Position numbers and translations under genes: made by a program. From NCBI GenBank assembly GCA_009763385.1, contig CM019826.1, forward strand, positions 64,541,864-64,605,863: a stretch of DNA of 64,000 bases. The letters are read 5' to 3'. The notes under the pieces are model-generated. The model had not been told where the DNA came from. It did not search any database and saw only the letters and a list, made by a program, of their open reading frames with translations. Shown here piece by piece: positions 34,485 to 44,128 of this stretch. Source of the DNA: Coix lacryma-jobi var. lacryma-jobi (taxonomy: Eukaryota > Streptophyta > Magnoliopsida > Poales > Poaceae). Position 1 is the stretch's first letter. Each line of letters opens with the position of its first letter.

Positions 34485-35619
34485 GGTGGTTGAGCCACAG
34501 AAAAACCACCGAGTGGACGGTTTCCAGGTTTGGGCCTCAAAACCTGGGTACTGCAGGTTTCTGAGTTTGGGCCACAAAACTCAGGCGATGGAAGGCTGGT
34601 TTCCCGGTTTGGGCCTCAAAACCGGGGGTTGGTCGTGAAGGCTGGTTTCCCGGTTTGGGCCTCAAAACCGGGGGCGAAGTCCGGGAAAAGGACGAGCGGA
34701 GCAGTGGCGGCACGTGGCGGCAATCGGTGAGGTCGCGTCGAGGCAAAGCTACCAGTTGTGCGGGCGTGGCCGTTGGATCACCAACAACTTCGAGTTGGTC
34801 AGGAATACCCTTAGGGTTAGCCTGCTCACTCATTAGTAGTAGCGGTAGAAGGTGAATAATTATATTAGGCTATATAAGGAGAGGCAACCCCTCCCTCCAA
34901 ATTATCTCAGCCATTGCTATTTTGTCTTCTAGGTTTTCCTGCTTCCCACATCCCTGTTGTAGCTACTGAGATCCACAGAGATGGTGAACAATACCTCTGT
35001 GTATTTGCTTTTTGAGGAAACGAGACCGTAATCTCGTTGTCTCCTTGTGTGGACGAATTTCGGCTGGCAATTCGTGTTTCGATTCGCATTTTGTTCGTGT
35101 TCTTCGCGGGTTGCTTTTCGCCATGTTTTTCCCATTGATCGATCTCTCTACTTGGTACGTCTTTTGCAAATCCGTTTGAACAGAGATGTTCTAGCTCATG
35201 AGGCACTTCTTTCCACCGAAGGAATTCACTTCTAACCTCACGACCTAGCAGATCGATCGATTTTTGTTTCGGGTCAAGTTTTTCTCCCTTCTCCCGAATT
35301 TATCTGATTCATCGATTTGGAGATAGGTTCGAGCCATGATCTCATGAGAGTAGTTCACTATCCTCCTTGTGACTCCTCTCACCAAGTTTGATCCCTAGAG
35401 GATTCGTTTTGGGTGAGATTGAGTCGAATCGGTGGACGAACAACAGGTTCTCGGGGTGACCGGACGCTGGGTCGGGGTGACCGGACACACGCTCTTGAGT
35501 CCGGTCGTTGAATGTTTCTCCTGTGCTTTTCTGCTTCTTTACCGGACGCACAAGACCGGGCGCTCAAAGTTCGCTCTGACCGGACTCGACGCACCCACTG
35601 TTCACTGCTTGGTCGCCCT
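34485..35619 (+). repeat. Element C 3' LTR, 5'-truncated first segment
   Basis: Starts in mid-LTR at the position equal to 22357, so the polypurine tract and about 350 bp of LTR start are missing. It includes the palindrome array (to 34675), the TATA box (34871) and part of the GGACGC cluster. It stops at GCCCT (35615-35619), the target duplication of G, and resumes at 57399. Confidence 0.92.
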
Positions 35620-36008
35620 TGCGGATACAGGGGTGTATGCCGAGTCTCTGAGTGATGAGTGATTGTCAACTGGGATGATGTGCATGTTCTTTGGCTTGTG
35701 TTGTGCAGGTGTCAAGCACGGATACAGTGATCAGAGGCAAGGTGAAGGTCGAGTAGAGACGTGTCGTGCCGAAGGACCAAGAGTGGCGAAGGGCGGACGT
35801 GAGGCTTGGACTGAGGGACCGGTGGCCCGAGGATCAGCTGTGGTGGCTGACAGCCTGGGACAGCGATGAGCGAAGACTTGCGGTCAGGTGTTGCCTGAGT
35901 CGTGGACTTGGGGACACGTGTCGGTGGACGGGGTGCACGGGCGGTGCATCCCCTCTACAGCTTCGGTTTGGTGGTAGAGCTAGAGAAAAACCATCGGGTG
36001 GACGGTTT

Positions 36009-36305
36009 CCAGGTTTGGGCCTCAAAACCTGGGTGCGGACGGTTTCCGAGTTTGGCCTCAAAACTCGGGCTGAGGACGGTTTCCAGGTTTGGGCCTCAAA
36101 ACCTGGGTGCAGACGGTTTCCGAGTTTGGCCTCAAAACTCGGGCTGAGGACGGTTTCCAGGTTTGGTCCTCAAAACCTGGGTGCTATGGGTTTGCTGAGT
36201 TTGGGCCACAAAACTCAGGTAACGGTCGGCTGGTTTCCCAGTTTGGGCCTCAAAACCGGGGGTTGGCTGGAAAGGCTGGTTGCCCAGTTTGGGCCACAAA
36301 ACCGG
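36009..36305. repeat. Array of eight covarying palindromes, G 5' LTR
   Basis: Units at 36009-36032, 36046-36068, 36083-36106, 36120-36142, 36157-36180, 36195-36218, 36237-36260 and 36283-36305. Arms are CCAGG/CCTGG, CCGAG/CTCGG, CCAGG/CCTGG, CCGAG/CTCGG, CCAGG/CCTGG, CTGAG/CTCAG, and two CCCAG/CCGGG types (one mismatch). The centre is TTTGGGCC(T/A)CAAAA, or TTTGGCCTCAAAA in the CCGAG units. The copy in the 3' LTR is at about 55638-55935. Confidence 0.9.
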
Positions 36306-37077
36306 AGGTGCAGAGTGAGGGCGGCACGTGGCGGCAATCAGGAGGTTGCGTCGAGGCAACGCTATGAGTTGTGCGGGCATGGCCGTCGAATCACCACCTA
36401 CCACGAGTTGGTCCAGAATAACCCTAGGGTTTAGCTGGTTCGCTCTGTAATTAGTTGAGGGGTAGAGTAGGAATTAGAATTAGGATAAGTAGAGGGAGAC
36501 ACCCTCCTCCCTTCCTATCTCAGTCATTTGCTCTTTGCTTCTAGGGTTTCCTGCTCTCCCAATCCCCTGCTGTAGCTAGCTGAGATCCGCAGAGAACCAT
36601 ACCTCTGTGTACTGGAGATTTTGAGGAAGTGAGGCCATAACCTCACTGTTGTAGCGTGTGGTAGCCACACGGTTGCAGATCGATGTGTTTATTCGCGTTT
36701 TGTTCGTGTTCTTCGTGTTCTTCGTTTCTCCGTAATTTTCCCATCACTCGATCTCTCTCCCTACTGCGTCTTTGCGAAATCCGTTTGAATCAACTTGTTT
36801 GTTTTTGAAAGGAGATCATTTCCACTGAAGGAATTCATCTAACTCCTCACGAACAAGTAGATCGGGTTGATTTCGTTTTTGTGGCACTTTTTTCGTTCTA
36901 GATTTTCCCTTTTCGATTTCCCGATGATTGAATCAATTTGAGCGGATGATTTCTTGGGGATAGTCTCCTAACTACCCCGTGATCATCTTCTCTAAGTTTG
37001 GGAACGTGGGATTTTGATTTGGATCGAATTTGGAGAGATTTGGGGAAAAGGCGACTGAAATCGCCCTCTCTGTGCTT

Positions 37078-37342
37078 TCGTGGACAGTCCGCGGTTCTGA
37101 TCGGCGGACAGTCCGCGCGTCGGGACTCAGCCGAGCAGTGGCTGTGCGTCTCGGTGAACAGTGCCGAAGTTTGACCGGCGGACAGTCCGCGGTTGATTTT
37201 CGCGGACAGTTCGGGAAGGGTCCAGGGAACTTCAGCAGCACTGTTGGTTTGCGTTTTTGACCGGCGGACAGTCCGGGATCCCCTCGCGGACAGTCCGCAG
37301 TAGTGGCGGACAGTCCGGGACCCCAGGGCCGGACAGTCCGCG
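37078..37342. repeat. CGGACAGTCCG words, G 5' LTR R/U5
   Basis: About nine copies of GCGGACAGTCCG or close variants, repeated at 56713-56975 in the 3' LTR. This is the reverse orientation of the same word as in B, as expected from element orientation. Confidence 0.88.
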
Positions 37343-37762
37343 AATTGCCTAAAGCTTCCGAATTAGTGCGTTTGCTCTCCCGACTTGTTCGCTTGGTTTC
37401 TGGACTTCCCATTTGACCCTAGAGTTGATCAAGAAACCTCTCTAGGTATCTTTGCTACTTGTTAGCATAGGTATTTAGGAGTTTCTCGACGTAGCCGTCC
37501 ATCTACGTTCGGGACTTGGTTTTTGGGGGTTGAACTTGCTCTGGTGTTTTTGGCATTTGGTTCGCTATCTCTTTGTGGTGGCTCGCTGTGATCCTAGGGA
37601 TCATCCACCCTCTTCCAAGGGTCGTGGGCATCACGGTTTCGGTCGAAGCTTTTCAGGGTTGATTTTGGGACATTTGGCCAAAGATTCAAAAGAATTTTTG
37701 TTGGCTCCCATTCACCCCCCCCCCCTCTGGTCACCTTGCTAGTGCATTCTCGGTCCTTCAAT

Positions 37763-37774
37763 TGGTATCGGAGC
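37763..37774 (+). other. Element G primer binding site
   Basis: TGGTATCGGAGC two bases after the LTR. Same variant as in B and F. Confidence 0.9.
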
Positions 37775-37823
37775 GGGTTAAGGATCTTCCACCTTAGCCG
37801 GTTTCAGATCCACAGAAGCCGAC

Positions 37824-40107
37824 ATGGATCGCGGCGTGGGCAAACCACCGTTCTTTGATGGGACGAACTATGCGTATTGGAAGATACGCATGTCGGCCTT
37901 TCTGCAGAGTATGGGTGCTTCCATTTGGGATATTTGCAACTCTGCCGATTACGTGGTCTTGGCTACTCGTGTGACTCAGCGTCAGATCGATGATCACGAT
38001 GCCAATAGCCGAGCCTGTAATGCTCTTTTCTCATGCTTGAGCATGACGGAGTTTGATCGCGTTTCTCACCTCGCTACGGCTCGGGAGATTTGGGCATCCC
38101 TCATGCGTTTCCATGAGGGAACCTCTCAAGTCAAAACCCGTCTCTACGAGTCGCACAAGCGAGAGTACGAGAACTTTTGACATATGCCTGGCGAGAGCAT
38201 AGAGAGTTTATTCGCTCGCTTTTAGGTCATTGTCAACAGGATGAGGGCTAACAAGGAGCTGTTGCCTTTCGACGATCATGAGAGAGCTTTGAAGCTTTTG
38301 CATACTCTCGATCGGTCGGTGTGGGATTCCAAGGTTCAGGCGATCATCGAATCGCCTAACTATGAGATCCTCACGTGCGACGAGCTCTTCAGTAAGCTCA
38401 AGTCCAGTGAGATCGATGCCATGGCGAGGGCTTCTTATGAAAATCCTTCTGGCCCGTCGATGGCTTTGCTTTCTGGCTCTTCTACTAACCCCTCTGGAGG
38501 CTTTGCACTTTCTTCTCTTCTTTCTGTCACAGAGGAGCAGTTAGAGTTCTTTGGGGATGACGAGTTGGCTTTGCTTCCCAACCGGTTCTCGCGGTTCCAC
38601 AACAACCGCATGAACCGTCGCCGCAGAGGAGGACGCTCGGGATGCTTCGAGTGCGGCGACCCCAACCACTTCATCGCCAATTGCCCGAAGAAGAACAAGC
38701 AGACCTTCGGCAAGGCGGACCATGGGCACAAGTACGACTCCGGCAAGCGCAAGGAGAAGTACGTCCCCGCGAAGCACAAGCGGAAGGGCGGCTTCGACAA
38801 GGAGTACATCAAGACGAAGTACTTGGAGAAGGCCCAGGCTGAGTAGCGTGCTTTCTTCGCCATGCTCAGCGACGTCGACGACTCGGATGACGACTCCGCT
38901 GCCTCCAGCGATGACGAGTCCGAGAAGAAGAAGAGGATCGAGGACAAGCTGAACGGCCTCTGCTTCTTCGCCGATGACGATGGCTTCTGCACCATGGCCC
39001 TTGGCAAGGAGGTCGATGGCGAGCTGGAGACTCCTCGGAACGACGACGACGATGACACCTCCCAGGTATCTCAGACCCCCGATTTGCTTTCTGCTGAGGT
39101 CGAGAAGCTTACTGCCGCGCTCCTTAGTCAGAATAAGTTGCTTAGGCGTGCTGCTAGAGAGCGCAAGGAGTTTAGGCAGAAGTGGGAGGATACGGTGAAG
39201 GAACTTGAATCTGTCAAGTCCACCGTTGTTGTCACAGAGGAGGAGTGCGAGATGTGCACCACGCACATGACTGACCTTCTCACTTTGAGAGGTAAGTATG
39301 TTGCGTTGGTAGGAGAGGTGGATGAGCTAAAGGCTAGATCCTCGTTGTTGGGTGCGTGAAAGTCCTGTGCGGGCTTGCAATCTGAGTTGGCAGAGAAGAA
39401 TGCCAAGATTGTGTCTCTTGAAGAGGCCAACTCAGGTAGCTCATGTGTGACTAGGTGTGTTCTTTGTGAGGGTTTGGAGATGGAGATAGCCAATGTGAAG
39501 CATGACAAGATGCAAACCGAGGAGGAAAACACATACCTTCGGACCATCTTGTCATGGGTGTCTTGTGGTGAGCCACAGCTCGGGATGATGATCTCCCAAT
39601 TTAAGCGAGCTGCTGGAGGTCCTGGTGTAGGTTTTGCTCCGGGAGTTGATGTTTCATCTTTTGGGAAGATTGGATAGTCGAGTGGTCTTGACCCATGTGA
39701 GAAGCCCAACTCTACCACTACTCCCAAGCTTACCAAGATCCCACCCAAAGAGCCTCTGAAGCCTAACACCAAGGATGGGGTCTTTGTTGAACCTCCGAGA
39801 GCGCCACCAAAGAAACAAGCTTGGACTCCCAAACCAAACCACCTCAAGAACAAGCTTGACACCATGCCACCCATTCAGGAGGAGCTTATGCCACAGAAGG
39901 GCAAAGTGATCTACACCCACTACCGTGAGTACCAACAACCCCCTATGAGAGCGGTGAGGTACCATTGTGAGCATTGTGGGAGGGATGGACACTTGAGTGA
40001 GTTTTGCTTTCGGCGCAAGAGAGAGGCGCGCCGTGCAAGGGAGATGAACAACCCGGACATGTACCATCCTTTCCATGATGTACATGTGCCGAATGATCAG
40101 AGGAGAG
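37824..40107 (+). pseudogene. gag: Element G gag up to the H insertion, broken
   Basis: ATG at 37824. It has the opening FFDGTNYAYWKIRM, a capsid-like domain, and the first knuckle CFECGDPNHFIANC (residues 274-287), then basic and acidic stretches, ECEMCTTHM, MQTEEENTYLRTILSWV, and the second knuckle CEHCGRDGHLSEFC (about 39967-40008). Stops lie at 38178 (TGA; C reads CGA), 38223 (TAG; C reads CAG), 38844 (TAG; C reads CAG), about 39357 and about 39675. H interrupts it after NDQRR at 40107. The frame resumes without change at 50173. Confidence 0.92.
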
Positions 40108-40618
40108 TGAAAGTCCTTGTTTGGTTTTGGATAATTGATGTCACCTAGAGTACTAACCTTGCCATGAAGTGTTTATGAGCTAGGTTGGTACATTCCAAGT
40201 ACGGGAGCCAAATGATGATCATGGTAATGGTGGTGATGACCAAAAGATAGATCAAGTGCTCCACATTTGGAAGAAGAAGAAGAGAAAAACAAAATCCTAT
40301 GGAGATCAAGGCAAAGGTATAAATAGGAATTTTGTTTTGGCACTCAAGACACCGTAGAGGGTGTGAGTGCATTTAGGATAGATAGCCGTACTATTAAGAG
40401 GGGAATATCTCAGTGATCACGGTTATCAAGTGCCACTAGGTGGATTCATACATGCATATGCATTAGGACCTAGTGTGCTAACTCGAATCCTTTGAAAATG
40501 TTTGTGAAAATGCCAACACACATGCACAAGATGATGAACACTTGGTGGTGTTAGCTCTTTTGCAAAGGAGAAGTTGTTGAAGTAGTATTGGATCAACACA
40601 GAGAAGAAAATGAAGTTT

Positions 40619-41092
40619 TCTGTGTATGGTCGGTGGTACCGACCAGGGTGGTCGGTGGTACCGCCCATAGGTGCTGCGTGCAGCCCTCTCTGTGTTGGGG
40701 CGTTTTTTGGCCTGGCGGTAGTACCGCCATAACCTCGGTACTACCGCCGGCGGTGGTACCGACCAGAGGGTCGGTGGTACCGTGGCTCTAAAGGGTTTCG
40801 CGAGGCTCTCTGTGTAGATTTGAAAATGGCCTGGCGGTAGTACCGCCATAACCTCGGTACTACCGCCCGCGGTGGTACCGACGCAAGGTCGGTAGTAACT
40901 TGTTTTTCACAGAGCTCTCTGTTCGCGGCCGTTTTTGGCCTGGCGGTAGTACCGCCATAGCCTCGGTACTACCGACCTCGGAGGTACCGACCAGAGAGTC
41001 GGTGCTTCGCCTAAATCAGCGGGTCGTGTGTTAACGGCTAGTTTGACTCTGTCGGTACTACCGCCCAGGAGGGGTCGGTACTACCGACCAAG
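40619..41092. repeat. GGTAGTACCG / GGTGGTACCGACC palindromic words, H 5' LTR
   Basis: About fifteen copies of words centred on GGTACC, GTAC or GGTAGTACC, including the perfect palindrome GGCGGTAGTACCGCC (three times) followed each time by CATAACCTCGGTACTACCG or CATAGCCTCGGTACTACCG. The phrase of about 110-120 bp beginning TTGGCCTGGCGGTAG is itself repeated about three times. The 3' LTR copy is at 48769-49240. Confidence 0.9.
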
Positions 41093-41131
41093 CGCAGAAA
41101 AGTAGGGTTCGGGCTGTCGTCCTCCCCTCTC

Positions 41132-41138
41132 TATAAAT
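41132..41138 (+). promoter_or_regulatory. TATA box of H 5' LTR
   Basis: TATAAAT in CCCCTCTCTATAAATTGG, just after the palindrome cluster, repeated at 49281-49287 in the 3' LTR. Confidence 0.8.
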
Positions 41139-42019
41139 TGGCCGTGGCCGCCTTTGGGGTTTTTTTCTTGACTCTCCGACTTCTTGAACATCCTCTTGAG
41201 CAAGATCTAATCCCTCCCTCCGATCTCTTTGCTTGTTAGTGCGAATCCAAGTGAGATCGAGAGATCCAAGTGCATTTGCTTGTGAGTTTGCATCTAGTGG
41301 CACTTGGCGATTGTTGTTGCTGCGGATATTCTTATTACTCTTGGTGGTTGCCGCCACCTAGACAGTTTGGAGCAGCGGAGGAGATTAGGCACGAGTGGTG
41401 ATTGTTCGTGGCCATCTCCCGGTGATTTGTAAGGGGTTTCTTGTACCTTCCCCGGCGGAGCGCCAAAGGTAACTCTAGTGGATTGCTCGTAGCTTGTGGA
41501 TCCCCATCTTGTGTTGGTTGTGCGGCACCCTATTGAGGGTTAGGCGTGTGATGCCTATTAGCGCGTGAACCTCCAAGTGGGTGTATCGCTACAACGGGGA
41601 CGTAGCTTGCCGGCAAGCAAGTGAACCTCGGAGGAAAAATTATTGTGTCAACTTGTCTCCGTGGTATTCTTTGATATTCATTTATTAATCTCTTGCCGGC
41701 TCGGTATACACACCTCTATCTCTTGTACTTACATTTGTTACTTTCTTGCAAGTTAATATTATACCTTGTTGTTAGTTACATTCTCTTATCTTGTGTAGTG
41801 ATATACATTATTGCTTATTTAGTTGTTGAATAGTTCCTTTGATATTGTGTGACTTAGAGTTTGTGGTTATCTAGAATTGTGAATAGGTGGCTTGCATCTG
41901 TGTAGAGGTAGCGCAAACTTCGCTTTGCCATTTAGTTGTCTAACTAGTTTGTTTAAGTGTTGTTGTAGAAATTCTTATAGGCTATTCACCCCCCCTCTAG
42001 CCATTTAGGACCTTTCAAT

Positions 42020-42031
42020 TGGTATCAGAGC
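42020..42031 (+). other. Element H primer binding site
   Basis: TGGTATCAGAGC two bases after the LTR, complementary to initiator methionine tRNA. Confidence 0.93.
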
Positions 42032-42074
42032 AAGGTCACCGTTTATTTGAGGCTTAACAACCTTCGGTGTCAAA

Positions 42075-43517
42075 ATGGCTCATATCAACAACACCAAAAG
42101 GCCACCCCAATTTGATGGCACAAACTATGGCTATTGGAAGGCAAAAATGACCACTCATTTAAAGTCAATCAATAGAAAGATATGGCAAGTTGTGGATGTC
42201 AAGATTGAGATAGTCGATCCGGAGCATCTCACCAATGCCGAAGAAGAAAAGATGCAGAACAATGACATTGCTCTCAGTGCTATTCATGATGCCGTTGATG
42301 AGAGGGTATTTGAGCAAATCAAAAATTTGGAGATGGCATATGATGCTTGGAAGAAATTGGAAGAATCATTTGAGGGCACTCAAGCAGTGAAAGGAGCAAA
42401 AGCATACATTCTAAAAGAAAAGTTTGCTAGCTTCAAGATGAATGAAGATGAAAGTGTTCCAGAGATGTTCCATAGGCTTCAAGTGCTTGTCAATGATCTC
42501 AAAGCACTTGGAGAAGAGGTGAAGGACAAAGACTTCTCTCATAAATTCTTGAGATGTCTTCCCAACAGATTTGGCATGTTAGTCACGTTGCTTGTAAGAA
42601 GCGGTTTGGACACTATGACACCAAACCAAGTTCTTGGAGATGTAATGACTGATGACACCTACAGAGATGAGAATGATCAAGAAGTAAAGAAGGATGATAA
42701 GAAGAAGATTGTGGCATTCAAAGCCATAACATCATCATCAAAGAACAAGGGCAAAGCAAAGAAAGAAGATTCTAGCGAAGATAATTGCTCAAATGACAGT
42801 GATGACGATGATGAAGAGATGGCTCTATTTGTCAAAAGGTTTGGCAAATTCATGAAGAAGAAGGGCTACCGGGCAAGGAGAAAGAAGACTTCATACAAGA
42901 ACAAGGATGAACCAAGGAGGTGCTTCAAGTGCGGTAGCAAGGACCATCTTGTTGCTCAATGTCCGTACAACAGTGAGAATGATGATAATGACAACAAGAA
43001 GGACAAGAAGAAGGAGAAGAAAGAAAAGAAGAATTACACAAAGAAGAAGAAGGGGCAATCATACATGGTCACTTGGGATAGTGATGCATCCACAAGTGAT
43101 AGTGATGAAGATAGTGATAATGAAGATCGCAAGACAAGCAAGAAGAAGGCACTTGCAAGTATTGCTATCAACAACAAGCCTTCAATCTTCGACACTCCAT
43201 CATGCTTCATGGCAAAGGCCACAAAGGTACTATCTGATGATGATGAGAGTGATAGCGATGATAGTGATGATGATGAACCTACTAAAGATGAATTAATTGA
43301 AATGCTTGATGATGCTAGAGAACACTTTGATAAAAAGAGAAAGGAGTGCAAAGAATTGCAAAAGAGACTAAAAGCTCTTGAGCAATCCTTTGAGGAGCTC
43401 AATGCTACTCATGAGAGGCTAGTGGAAGCCCATGAGGAGCTTGGCAATGCTCACACTAAGCTTAAGGAAGCTCACTCCTCACTTGTTGATCAAGCTAAAA
43501 CAGAAAAAAGTGGTTAA
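42075..43517 (+). CDS. gag: Element H Gag, long N-terminal part (480 residues)
   Basis: ATG at 42075, 57 bp after the LTR. It has the opening FDGTNYGYWKAKM, a capsid-like UBN2/copia Gag domain (about residues 10-215), a basic patch, the zinc knuckle CFKCGSKDHLVAQC (residues 283-296), a Lys-rich run, an Asp/Ser-rich acidic stretch, and a coiled coil (about 410-478) of ELxxAHEEL-type repeats. It ends at TAA (43515-43517) just after an A-run (43503-43508). The next codons in frame +1 continue the family-type sequence, so a 1-bp frameshift there is likely. This piece could still be translated as a truncated Gag able to assemble (inference). Confidence 0.9.
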   Translation: MAHINNTKRPPQFDGTNYGYWKAKMTTHLKSINRKIWQVVDVKIEIVDPEHLTNAEEEKMQNNDIALSAIHDAVDERVFEQIKNLEMAYDAWKKLEESFEGTQAVKGAKAYILKEKFASFKMNEDESVPEMFHRLQVLVNDLKALGEEVKDKDFSHKFLRCLPNRFGMLVTLLVRSGLDTMTPNQVLGDVMTDDTYRDENDQEVKKDDKKKIVAFKAITSSSKNKGKAKKEDSSEDNCSNDSDDDDEEMALFVKRFGKFMKKKGYRARRKKTSYKNKDEPRRCFKCGSKDHLVAQCPYNSENDDNDNKKDKKKEKKEKKNYTKKKKGQSYMVTWDSDASTSDSDEDSDNEDRKTSKKKALASIAINNKPSIFDTPSCFMAKATKVLSDDDESDSDDSDDDEPTKDELIEMLDDAREHFDKKRKECKELQKRLKALEQSFEELNATHERLVEAHEELGNAHTKLKEAHSSLVDQAKTEKSG

Positions 43518-44115
43518 AACATGTGACATAGGCATAGCTTGTGATATAATCGATGAATCTTTCTATAAGCCTATTATTATTTCTGCCACTAACCCTTCAT
43601 GTAGCTCATCATCTACCACTACTACTTCATCTATGGATGATGGCTTCACTTGTGATGCCTCACTCATGGTTTAGAATGAGACATTGAAGAAGGAGGTAAA
43701 TGAGCTCACTCACGCCTTAGGTAAAGCCTATGGTGGTGAGGCCCGCTTGCTTAAGTGCTTGGGTAGCCAACGTTTTTCTCTCAACAAAGAGGGATTGGGC
43801 TATACCCCCAAGAATGGCAAGGCGGCTTTTGCTACTCACAAGACTAGTTTTGTGAAGAGCAATGGTCGGTTTTGCACTAGATGCAAGCAAAGTGGACATG
43901 TAGAGCAATATTACAAGAACAAGAACAAGAACGCTAATGTATCCTCTATTAAATTTGATTCTTGTTATTTGCTTACCAAGGGTGTTAATGGCATGAAAGC
44001 TAAATTCATTGGTACACCAATTGTGGGCTCAAAGAAGAAAGCTATTTGGGTACCAAAGAGTTTGGTCACTAATCTTGGAGGACCCAAAAAGGTTTGGGTA
44101 CCTAAAAAGGATTGA
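43518..44115 (+). pseudogene. gag: Element H gag, C-terminal part, out of frame and with a stop
   Basis: Read in the next frame. It contains CDIIDESFY, a TAG at 43672-43674, then ETLKKEVNELTHALGKAYGG and a second zinc-knuckle-like CTRCKQSGHVEQYY, in which the last Cys is Tyr. It ends KVWVPKKD-stop (TGA, 44113-44115). It corresponds to the second-knuckle region of A, B and G gag. Confidence 0.82.
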
Positions 44116-44128
44116 TTTGTTCTTGTAG
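44109..44128 (+). other. Splice-acceptor-like sequence at H gag/pol border
   Basis: GGATTGATTTGTTCTTGTAG lies immediately after the gag end. The gag stop TGA is at 44113-44115. The only stop closing pol on its 5' side is the TAG formed by the acceptor itself (44126-44128). The next base, 44129, opens a pol-frame codon. Confidence 0.4.

Larger units (their letters stand above)
35620..37760 (+). repeat. Element G 5' LTR
   Basis: U3 holds eight palindromes (36009-36305). The place of the TATA box in C reads TTAGGATAAGTAG (36481-36490), so a good TATA is lacking. R/U5 holds the CGGACAGTCCG words (37078-37342). A run of nine or ten C lies near 37717-37726. Confidence 0.95.
40108..42017 (+). repeat. 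Element H 5' LTR
   Basis: TGAAAGTCCTTG...GGACCTTTCA. Palindromic words are at 40619-41092 (U3), the TATA box is CTATAAATTGG at 41131-41141, and the C-run is at 41989-41995, near the end. The open frames here are repeat-driven. Confidence 0.96.

Noticed and set aside
36009..36305. CRISPR-like array of palindromic repeats
   Set aside because: Repeats differ in arms, spacers are short, similar and irregular, and the setting is an LTR in a plant genome.
35766..36434. Long open frames across the LTR palindrome arrays (also 20983-21450, 55647-56066, 2546-3016, 58199-58669) giving repeated VWASKPG / FGPQN peptides
   Set aside because: They arise because the palindrome units have lengths near multiples of three. 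They occur on both strands and in U3 of LTRs, with no start context or domain.
39286..39300. AGGTAAGTAT, a near-perfect splice donor in G gag, as partner for the gag/pol acceptor at 50518
   Set aside because: Joining 39291 to 50519 leaves the gag frame out of phase with pol, and B has no such donor at the matching place, so I do not propose this pair.
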